Shown: positions 24,009-29,717 of the stretch, piece by piece
Numbering within the stretch: position 1 is the first letter of the stretch
Layout of the letters: each line of letters opens with the position of its first letter
From: JBAXBF01 sp034429745
GTDB taxonomy: Bacteria > Chloroflexota > Anaerolineae > Anaerolineales > DRKV01
Reading direction: 5' to 3'
Assembly: GCA_034429745.1 (NCBI GenBank)
Contig: DAOUFY010000065.1
Span: 1-29,717 of the forward strand
Length of the DNA stretch: 29,717 nt
The notes under the pieces: model-generated
Told to the model about the DNA's origin: nothing
Seen by the model: the letters and a program-made list of their open reading frames with translations, nothing else
The model's database searches: none
Made by a program: the position numbers and the translations under genes

Positions 24009-24296
24009 ATGGCTAAACCTAAAACAATATTGGTTTCTTGTGGTACCGCTATCGCGACTTCAACAGTTGTTGCCAAAGGAATAGAGGAGGCATTAAAAAG
24101 CCGTGGTATAGATGTCATAACAAGGCAATGTAAAGCTGCGGAAATACGCACACAATTGTCTGGTGTTGATTTAATTGTAACAACAACACCTGTACCATCA
24201 GATTTGGGTGTGCCCGTTATTCAAACTTTAGCTTTCTTAACCGGTATTGGAAAAGAGGAGGTGATAAATCAAATAACAAAAGCGCTTGGTTACTAA
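24009..24296 (+). CDS. PTS IIB component, galactitol family
   Basis: IIB receives phosphate from IIA on a cysteine and passes it to the substrate during transport. The 95-residue protein starts with the IIB fold ILVSCGTAIATSTVVAKGIEEALKSRG. C11 is the phosphorylated residue in the CGTxxATST loop typical of GatB. It continues with LIVTTTPVPSDLGVPVI. AGGAGAAAAAT precedes the ATG. It is a free-standing protein followed by IIC after 68 nt. The family includes carriers for galactitol, pentitols and other polyols, and homology does not fix the substrate. Confidence 0.93.
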   Translation: MAKPKTILVSCGTAIATSTVVAKGIEEALKSRGIDVITRQCKAAEIRTQLSGVDLIVTTTPVPSDLGVPVIQTLAFLTGIGKEEVINQITKALGY

Positions 24297-24364
24297 TTAT
24301 TACTTCATTTTATTTATCGGTTTTTCTTTTATAAACAATTATTAAAATCTATAGGAGGATTATT

Positions 24365-25756
24365 ATGGATACCTTTCTTTCTGCTTTAAAAGCAGTCATA
24401 GATAACTTAGGAGCCACTGTTGTTCTCCCAGTTATCATCTTTTTCGTAGCTTGGCTTATGGGAGCAAAACCAGGTCGCGCATTCCGTTCAGGTGTAGTGA
24501 TCGGTGTCGCTTTCATCGGTATTAACCTCATCATTGGCTTAATGTGGGGTACACTTACCGAAGTCGGACAAGCCATGGTGAAAAACACCGGTCTAACTCG
24601 CGATGTAGTTGATGTCGGATGGCCTTCCGCTGCAGCTATTGCTTTTGGCACCAAAGTTGGATTATGGGTAATTCCTATTGCTATCATCGTCAACATTGTA
24701 TTGCTGTTGCTGCGTGTTACCCGGACCTTAAACATTGACATATGGAATTACTGGCACTTTGCTTACTTAGGATCGCTTGTTGCTATAGCTACTGGAGGAA
24801 ACATAGGTAATGGCTTGATCGCTGCTGCCGTAGCTGCTGCATTGGCGCTATTCTTTGCTGATTGGACAGCCAAAGCAGTACAACATTTTTATAGCTTGCC
24901 CGGTATTTCCATTCCCCACCTTACATCAGCCCCCGGAGTTCCTTTTGCTATTGTAACGAATTGGATCGTTGAGCGTATCCCTGGATTACGCGATTTAGAT
25001 GCAGATACTGATACTATCCAAAAGCGTTTCGGTACGTTTGGAGATCCTGTTATTTTGGGTCTGATCATCGGTTTAATTTTAGGCATACTTGCTTACTATA
25101 ACGCGGGAGATTTTCAAACTGTACTTGTAAAAGTACTTAAGGCAGGTATAAATTTAGCCGCCGTCATGCTCCTTATGCCTAAAATGGTGCAAATCCTCAT
25201 GGAAGGTCTTATCCCTGTCTCTGAAGCAGCACGCGACTTCATGCAGAAAAGAGCTGCCGGACGCGAGATTTACATTGGTTTGGATTCAGCCATTCTCATC
25301 GGGCACCCTGCCGCGATTTCCAGCGCTTTAGTGCTTGTACCTATCGCCATCTTATTGAGCATCATCCTGCCCGGTAATCGTGTAATTCTCTTCGCCGACT
25401 TAGCTGTTATCCCATTTGTCGTCGCATTAATGGCACCTCTGATGAAGGGTAATGTCATTAGAATGATCATAGCGGGCACTATTGAACTGCTGATAGGGTT
25501 CTATATTGCTACCTCTATGGCTCCTTTCTTCACCAAAGCAGCAGTTGAAGCAGGATTTGAGATGCCAGAAAATGCTTCACAAATTACAAGCATCGCAGAT
25601 GGCTTCCTCTGGCCTAACTGGTTATTCACCACCTTAACCCAATATCTCAATCTATTTGGGTTAATTATCATCCTTGCGCTGCTTGTTATCGCATGGTTCT
25701 TATATTCCAAGAACCAAACAGCATGGGAAAGAGCAGCCGGCGCACCAGAAGAATAA
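24365..25756 (+). CDS. PTS IIC permease, galactitol family
   Basis: This is the integral membrane transporter that binds the substrate and allows its phosphorylation by IIB. The 463-residue protein is almost wholly hydrophobic with about ten or more helices. It begins with LKAVIDNLGATVVLPVIIFFVAWLMGAKPGRAFRSGVVIGVAFIGINLIIGL, which is characteristic of GatC, and has SAILIGHPAAISSALVLVPIAILLSIILPGN in the second half. TAGGAGGATTATT precedes the ATG. It forms the transport set with IIB (24009) and IIA-HPr (26287). The 70 nt after it contain a strong hairpin. Confidence 0.93.
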   Translation: MDTFLSALKAVIDNLGATVVLPVIIFFVAWLMGAKPGRAFRSGVVIGVAFIGINLIIGLMWGTLTEVGQAMVKNTGLTRDVVDVGWPSAAAIAFGTKVGLWVIPIAIIVNIVLLLLRVTRTLNIDIWNYWHFAYLGSLVAIATGGNIGNGLIAAAVAAALALFFADWTAKAVQHFYSLPGISIPHLTSAPGVPFAIVTNWIVERIPGLRDLDADTDTIQKRFGTFGDPVILGLIIGLILGILAYYNAGDFQTVLVKVLKAGINLAAVMLLMPKMVQILMEGLIPVSEAARDFMQKRAAGREIYIGLDSAILIGHPAAISSALVLVPIAILLSIILPGNRVILFADLAVIPFVVALMAPLMKGNVIRMIIAGTIELLIGFYIATSMAPFFTKAAVEAGFEMPENASQITSIADGFLWPNWLFTTLTQYLNLFGLIIILALLVIAWFLYSKNQTAWERAAGAPEE

Positions 25757-25769
25757 CAATACATACAAA

Positions 25770-25800
25770 GAAAGGGCGGCAGTTTACCTTCCGCCCTTTC
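25770..25800. other. Strong hairpin downstream of IIC, without U-tract
   Basis: GAAAGGGCGG (25770-25779) and CCGCCCTTTC (25791-25800) form a perfect 10-bp stem around an 11-nt loop, 14 nt after the IIC stop. No T-run follows on either strand, so it is a poor intrinsic terminator. It may be an mRNA 3'-end stabiliser or a partial attenuator lowering expression of the downstream genes. Confidence 0.7.
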
Positions 25801-25826
25801 GCCAGTTATTTGGAAAGTAATGATTT

Positions 25827-25964
25827 ATGGTTGATCTTGTCGTTCGTTCCTTTCTTGGCCAATGGGGAAGCAATCTTTTAGATTTCTATCTTCAATATAG
25901 TCTTATAATCAACGGAACAATCGTTGGTATTGCTCTTATTCTTTGGTTAAATAAACGGAGATAA
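25827..25964 (+). CDS. Small single-pass membrane protein, 45 residues
   Basis: This ORF begins MVDLVVRSFLGQWG and ends INGTIVGIALILWLNKRR. One hydrophobic helix (about 28-41) is followed by a positive tail, giving a predicted cytoplasmic C-terminus, with an amphipathic aromatic segment before it (LLDFYLQYSL). GGAAAG stands 9 nt before the ATG. Its stop is 2 nt before the ATG of the next gene, whose GGAG lies inside this ORF, and such spacing is typical of real coupled genes. Its place inside a PTS operon suggests an accessory to the permease, but I recognise no family and do not assign a function. Confidence 0.6.
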   Translation: MVDLVVRSFLGQWGSNLLDFYLQYSLIINGTIVGIALILWLNKRR

Positions 25965-25966
25965 AA

Positions 25967-26266
25967 ATGCCATCATTTGAATTGACAAACAACATACCGA
26001 ATAAAACTCCTACTGAATGTTTCAACCTAGCTTGTGAAATTTACCCCCAAATCGGCTTCAGCATTTGGAAAAAACGAGAGATTGGCTGGTTGTTGCTCGC
26101 TAAAAAGAATGTAAATGACGTTGAAATAGATAGCAACTTTTCGGCACGCCCAACTAGCCCGACTGCTGTAACGGTGATCGTCTCCTCCACAAAAGCATCA
26201 CAAGCGGAGCTGGAAGAAAACGCTAATCTTTTCATGAAAGAATTCCTTCAGAAAGCTGCAGAGTAA
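25967..26266 (+). CDS. Uncharacterised 99-residue protein in PTS cluster
   Basis: I do not recognise this protein. It begins MPSFELTNNIPNKTPTECFN and has no signal peptide or membrane helix. The pattern suggests a small alpha/beta protein: an N-terminal helix after PTECF, strands around GFSIWKKREIGWLLLAKK and AVTVIVSST, and a charged C-terminal helix (QAELEENANLFMKEFLQKAAE). It is soluble and likely cytoplasmic. GGAG sits 6 nt before the ATG inside the 45-residue ORF. It lies between the PTS membrane components and IIA-HPr, so an accessory role in transport or its control is possible but unproven. Confidence 0.75.
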   Translation: MPSFELTNNIPNKTPTECFNLACEIYPQIGFSIWKKREIGWLLLAKKNVNDVEIDSNFSARPTSPTAVTVIVSSTKASQAELEENANLFMKEFLQKAAE

Positions 26267-26286
26267 AGCCCAAGTAGAAAAGCCTT

Positions 26287-27108
26287 ATGAACAATAACAA
26301 TCATCAATGGTACAAAGATAACTTATTGCTTTTTCCCTTAACACTTGAAACATACACCTGCGAAGAAGTGCTGCAACGGATAGGATCTTTCTTATATCAA
26401 AATGGATATGTGAAAGAATCCTACACTCAAGCGATTATTGAGCGCGAAAGAGTTTATCCTACCGGCTTGCCAACAAAGCCTGGAGTAGCTATTCCTCACA
26501 CAGATTCAATTCACACAAAAGAATTAGCCGTGGCTGTTGCTATTTTAGATAAGCCTGTTCAATTCTATGAAATGGGCAGCAACAAGAGTAAAGTGGTTGA
26601 TGTATCCATTGTGTTTGCTCTTTCTGTACCCGACCCAAAAGAAGTAATCCAGCGGCTTCAGCTTCTTTTCTCAGTTATTCAAGATCCTAGCTTTTTGTCC
26701 AACTTGATGAAATATAAAGACCGTAGAGAAATATCCAGTTTTCTCAATGAGAAGCTCAACATCCAAATTGGTGAAAAATATGAGACGGAACAGGGAACAG
26801 CATCAGAAAAAGGAGCAGAAATACTAGAGCAGACTGTAATAATTCACCATCCAATAGGCTTGCACGCCAGGCCAGCCTCACTTTTTGTACAAACAGCAAA
26901 GCAATTCCGAGCAGAAATTATAGTGGAATGCAATCAGCGAAAAGCTAACGCCAAAAGTATTCTAAATGTGTTACAATTAGGCGCCAAGCAAGGCAGCACG
27001 CTGCTGATTCAAGCTCGCGGAGAAGACAAGGAACAAGCCATCAAAGCTCTGAAGGACTTAGTTGATAGTAACTTTGGAGAAGTTTTAGAGGAGTCATCAT
27101 GTCAATAG
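26287..27108 (+). CDS. PTS IIA-HPr fusion protein
   Basis: The 273-residue protein fuses two phosphocarriers. Residues about 12-160 are a IIA domain of the fructose/mannitol/galactitol type, with the phosphorylated H71 in PGVAIPHTDS. Residues about 181-268 are HPr, with H193 in HPIGLHARPAS and a serine S224 in NAKSILNVLQLGAKQG at the site used by HPr kinase. The linker (about 161-180) is acidic. The fusion lets Enzyme I phosphorylate a dedicated HPr that feeds this IIA and then IIB. Enteric FruB has a related IIA-HPr design for fructose. Enzyme I is not in the window. The 3' end overlaps the cupin gene by 10 nt. Confidence 0.93.
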   Translation: MNNNNHQWYKDNLLLFPLTLETYTCEEVLQRIGSFLYQNGYVKESYTQAIIERERVYPTGLPTKPGVAIPHTDSIHTKELAVAVAILDKPVQFYEMGSNKSKVVDVSIVFALSVPDPKEVIQRLQLLFSVIQDPSFLSNLMKYKDRREISSFLNEKLNIQIGEKYETEQGTASEKGAEILEQTVIIHHPIGLHARPASLFVQTAKQFRAEIIVECNQRKANAKSILNVLQLGAKQGSTLLIQARGEDKEQAIKALKDLVDSNFGEVLEESSCQ

Positions 27109-27458
27109 TGCACAAATTTAAAGGCGACACCAGCCATTTTAGTTGGGAAGGCGTTACTCCTGTATCTTACCCTGGTAAGGAAGGTATTTATAAACATGTT
27201 CTTGTCGGCCCTGCTGAGGGCGCACCTCATTATATTATTCGCTACTTCAGGCTTGAGCCCGGCTGTTCTAGCAACTACGAAAGCCATGAAAAGGATCATG
27301 GCGTCGTTATTTTGCATGGCAAAGGAAAAGTTCAGCTTAATGAATCCTTTTTTGAATTAGAACCTTATGACGCTGTCTATGTATCCTCAAATGATATTCA
27401 TCAATTCACAAATACTGGAGATGAACCTTTTGGGTTCTTATGTGTGATCATTCCATAA
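27099..27458 (+). CDS. Single-domain cupin protein
   Basis: This small beta-barrel protein of 119 residues has one cupin domain. The first motif region is SNYESHEKDHGVVILHGKGKVQL and the second is PYDAVYVSSNDIHQFTNTGDEPFGFLCVI, with several histidines in position to bind a metal. Small cupins near sugar operons are often isomerases or ligand sensors, and I cannot tell which applies here. GAGGAG precedes the ATG within the end of the IIA-HPr gene, a 10-nt overlap. Its own end overlaps the HAD gene by 19 nt, so these genes are one translational unit. Confidence 0.85.
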   Translation: MSIVHKFKGDTSHFSWEGVTPVSYPGKEGIYKHVLVGPAEGAPHYIIRYFRLEPGCSSNYESHEKDHGVVILHGKGKVQLNESFFELEPYDAVYVSSNDIHQFTNTGDEPFGFLCVIIP

Positions 27459-28147
27459 CTAAAGGTATTTTATGGGATTTAGATGGAGTGTTAATTGACA
27501 CTCAAGACATTCACATGCAAGGCATAATTGAGGCCTTTAAAGCATTTAACTTCACTATCAGCTATCAAGAAATTGTTCCATTATTTGGCACAAATACCGA
27601 AAAGTTTTTTACTACATTTTACAAAGGCGATATCACCCCCGAAAAAACCGCGCTTTTTGTCAAGCTTCAAAACGATTACGTCTGTGAGATGGTAAAAAAA
27701 GCCCCTAAACCGATAGCCGGCATTGAGCGCCTTATTAAAACTTTTCACAACATGGGTCTGAAACAAGCTATCGCTTCTTCTTCTTCCCATGAATTCATTC
27801 AGGCTGCTATTGAAGGATTGGGATATCGCCAATATTTCAATGAACTAATATCCGGGTTTCATCTTCCGCCTAAACCACAACCCCATGTCTTTCTTAAAGC
27901 AGCTGAAGCTATAAATTGTTCTCCTTCCGAATGCCTTGTCATTGAGGATTCACCGATGGGAGTTGCTGGAGCAAAAGCAGCAGGGATGAAATGTATTGGT
28001 ATAACTACCACTCGTTCACCTGAAGCACTCAAACAAGCTGATCTCATTATTGAGAATACCTTAAACCCTCCCCTGGATAAAATTATTACCCTTATAAATT
28101 CAACAAACCTTAAAGAACAGCTTAATAATCTCCAAACTACTTTATAA
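27440..28147 (+). CDS. HAD-family phosphatase/phosphomutase (beta-PGM-like)
   Basis: The 235-residue HAD hydrolase has the nucleophile motif LWDLDGVLIDT (about 11-21), a helical cap, motif II SSSSHEF, a lysine in LPPKPQPHVFLKAA, and motif IV VIEDSPMGVAGAKAAGM. These place it in the beta-phosphoglucomutase/phosphatase subfamily. Family members dephosphorylate sugar phosphates or, as in human HDHD1, pseudouridine 5'-phosphate, which is notable beside psuG. The exact substrate is not shown by sequence. The start ATG lies 19 nt inside the cupin gene, and no later in-frame ATG would keep the nucleophile motif. It is 19 nt upstream of psuG. Confidence 0.88.
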   Translation: MCDHSITKGILWDLDGVLIDTQDIHMQGIIEAFKAFNFTISYQEIVPLFGTNTEKFFTTFYKGDITPEKTALFVKLQNDYVCEMVKKAPKPIAGIERLIKTFHNMGLKQAIASSSSHEFIQAAIEGLGYRQYFNELISGFHLPPKPQPHVFLKAAEAINCSPSECLVIEDSPMGVAGAKAAGMKCIGITTTRSPEALKQADLIIENTLNPPLDKIITLINSTNLKEQLNNLQTTL

Positions 28148-28166
28148 GATTTAATACGAGAATACA

Positions 28167-29120
28167 ATGGCTACATATACATTTGAACCAATAAAACAAA
28201 TACCCGATTATTTTTACATCTCCTCTGAGGTATCTCAAGCCATTTATTATCAGCAGCCAGTAGTAGCTCTTGAATCTGCCGTTATTACCCATGGCTTGCC
28301 CTACCCGAAAAATGTGCAATGTGCCATAGATATGGAAAATCAAGTTCGTTCAAATGGTGCAGTGCCTGCCACTATAGGAGTATTTAAGGGAAAAGTAATA
28401 GTTGGGTTATCACACAAAGAAATTGAACAGCTTAGTCAGGATAAGGGCGCTAAAAAAATCAGTCGTCGTGATATGGCTCCTGCTGTTGCTCAAAAGGCAA
28501 GTGGTGGAACAACAGTATCAGCGACCATGATTGCTGCACATTTAGCTGGTATTCGAGTATTTGCTACCGGCGGCATCGGGGGTGTACACCGCAACCATCC
28601 GAATGACATCTCACCTGACTTACCTGAATTAAGTCGCACCCCAGTGATTGTTGTATGTGCTGGAGCAAAAGCAATTTTAGACCTGCCTGCCACCATTGAG
28701 TATTTAGAAACACATGGAGTACCAGTGGTAGGTTACCAATGTGATGAATTTCCTGCCTTTTATGCTGCTCGAAGCGGCTTACCCTTGCACTGTCAAGCTG
28801 ATCAACTAAAGGAAATCATTCAAATAGCCAAAATCCATTGGGAACTTGGCTTGTCTAGCGGCATTTTAGTGGTTACCCCTCCTCCACCTGAATATGCTTT
28901 AGATTATTCACTTGTTGAATCCGTGATAACGCAAGCCTTGAACGATGCAGAACGTGCAAACATTCGCGGACAAGCAATTACCCCTTATTTACTTCAACGA
29001 GTCAGTGAGCTTACTCAAGGAGAAAGCATTCAGGCAAATTTGGCTTTATTACACAATAACGCCAAAATAGCAGCTAAAATAGCTTCGGAGCTTTCCCAAC
29101 CAAAAGTTATAAGTATTTAA
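28167..29120 (+). CDS. psuG: Pseudouridine-5'-phosphate glycosidase
   Basis: PsuG reversibly cleaves the C-C glycosidic bond of pseudouridine 5'-phosphate, giving uracil and ribose 5-phosphate. The 317-residue protein matches the family: VALESAVITHGLPYPKN near residue 33, NGAVPATIGVFKGKVIVGL, KKISRRDMAPAVA, GGTTVSATMIAAHLAGIRVFATGGIGGVHR and YQCDEFPAFYAARSG, all part of the manganese-containing active site. The usual partner, a PfkB-type pseudouridine kinase (psuK), is not next to it. In its place are PTS components and a HAD phosphatase. There is no obvious Shine-Dalgarno sequence. The family also has homologues acting on other C-glycosides, so the substrate may differ. Confidence 0.93.
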   Translation: MATYTFEPIKQIPDYFYISSEVSQAIYYQQPVVALESAVITHGLPYPKNVQCAIDMENQVRSNGAVPATIGVFKGKVIVGLSHKEIEQLSQDKGAKKISRRDMAPAVAQKASGGTTVSATMIAAHLAGIRVFATGGIGGVHRNHPNDISPDLPELSRTPVIVVCAGAKAILDLPATIEYLETHGVPVVGYQCDEFPAFYAARSGLPLHCQADQLKEIIQIAKIHWELGLSSGILVVTPPPPEYALDYSLVESVITQALNDAERANIRGQAITPYLLQRVSELTQGESIQANLALLHNNAKIAAKIASELSQPKVISI

Positions 29121-29168
29121 GTTGATTTCCGTAAGAAAAAAAGTATAAAAATTACTTACTGTATATCT

Positions 29169-29717
29169 CTACGTATCAGCAATACAAAAGAGGATAACTT
29201 TTTCTGGTCCATGAACCCCAATCGTTAATGTCATTTCTATATCAGCTGTCCGCGAAGGTCCCGAAATAAAAACAACACAAGAGTGTTTTTTTATCACTTC
29301 CTTCCCCCTTTCTTTAAGCCATTCTTCCATCGTTGGAAAGATATCTCTCGCTTGTAATAGTACAAAATGTATCGGCGGCATCAGTGATGTAATCAATGGC
29401 ATGCCTTTCCCTGAAGCTACAACAATGGTTCCACTTTCTGCAAAAGCTGCTATAGCACCACTTAGTCCCGCTTGAGCTTCAGCATATTCTTTGTTGTATT
29501 GCTGATTTTCTTTATTATCTCTTTCAGGGCATATATAAATAATTCCTTCTTGATCAAATTTTTTCCTGATCGTTTCCTTGCCTCCAATATCACCATTTAT
29601 CGGGAGCGCTTCAATGTTCCAACCAATTAAAGAGGATATTTGTCTTTCATGTAATTGAGAAAAGAATTCTTCCTCGAATTGATCCTTTTTGCATGAGATA
29701 AACACCCCCCCAAGCAA
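29169..29717 (-). CDS. LUD-domain protein, LutC-like (N-terminus beyond the right edge)
   Basis: LUD proteins take part in lactate oxidation through iron-sulfur complexes (LutABC) or related redox steps. At least 182 C-terminal residues are visible, with the typical C-terminal signature FISGPSRTADIEMTLTIGVHGPEKVILF, and AESGTIVVASGKGMP and PLITSLMPPIHFVLL before it. The frame runs to the last base of the window without a credible start, so the N-terminus is missing. It converges on psuG, and the 48 bp between the two stops are AT-rich without a convincing hairpin. I cannot say whether lutA and lutB lie upstream. Confidence 0.82.
   Translation of the reverse strand: MLGGVFISCKKDQFEEEFFSQLHERQISSLIGWNIEALPINGDIGGKETIRKKFDQEGIIYICPERDNKENQQYNKEYAEAQAGLSGAIAAFAESGTIVVASGKGMPLITSLMPPIHFVLLQARDIFPTMEEWLKERGKEVIKKHSCVVFISGPSRTADIEMTLTIGVHGPEKVILFCIADT

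Noticed and set aside
24297..24364. Possible regulatory RNA between IIB and IIC
   Set aside because: The 68 nt are AT-rich without a stable helix. Only the IIC Shine-Dalgarno sequence is evident.
24349..24741. 130-residue minus-strand ORF inside IIC
   Set aside because: It is antisense to the membrane helices of IIC and rich in Thr/Pro/Ile from the opposite strand. No independent support.

Overview
The window looks like chromosome from an AT-rich, anaerobic-lifestyle bacterium. I favour Chloroflexota (Anaerolineae-like). This rests on the FHA/winged-helix regulator beside a Ser/Thr kinase, the membrane-anchored GH3 hydrolase and the general protein style. It is an inference with no marker gene behind it. 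I see no IS element, CRISPR array, rRNA or tRNA. The window is dense with genes and most neighbours overlap or nearly abut.

Region 1 (1-5905, minus strand) is one aromatic amino acid operon: pheA-aroH-aroF-aroF-tyrA-aroA-aroE, with aroE cut by the left edge. A strong promoter lies upstream of pheA. Between promoter and pheA sits an unannotated 30-codon leader peptide with FYFFFFAFYY at codons 10-19. It is followed by mutually exclusive antiterminator and terminator helices. This is a complete ribosome-mediated Phe/Tyr attenuator and the best-supported regulatory discovery here.

Region 2 (6020-10279) holds a divergent tryptophanase overlapping a TlyA rRNA methyltransferase, a CopZ-N/BFD-like iron-sulfur protein, a cytoplasmic sulfite-oxidase-fold molybdoenzyme, and RNase Z on the opposite strand.

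Region 3 (10311-19442) contains a minus-strand unit (GT2 glycosyltransferase - RNHCP zinc protein - enolase) ending in a terminator. It also has a plus-strand pair (SDR threonine-dehydrogenase-like and beta-hydroxyacid dehydrogenase). A divergent pair follows: FHA/winged-helix regulator and Ser/Thr kinase. Last is a large membrane-anchored GH3 protein whose 3' end overlaps the kinase. Several units have a TATAAT box 5-10 nt before an ATG with no Shine-Dalgarno sequence, which suggests leaderless transcripts.

Region 4 (19599-29120, plus strand) is a roughly 9.5 kb co-directional array: SorC regulator, E1alpha/E1beta/E2 of a 2-oxoacid dehydrogenase, galactitol-family PTS IIB and IIC, an unannotated 45-residue membrane protein, a 99-residue unknown, a IIA-HPr fusion, a cupin, a HAD phosphatase and pseudouridine-5'-phosphate glycosidase. 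There is no pseudouridine kinase in the array. It could therefore be a PTS-coupled route for a C-nucleoside or C-glycoside, with phosphorylation during uptake, cleavage by PsuG, and oxidation of the sugar-derived keto acid by the dehydrogenase. That reading is a hypothesis. A truncated LUD-domain (LutC-like) gene lies convergently at the right edge.
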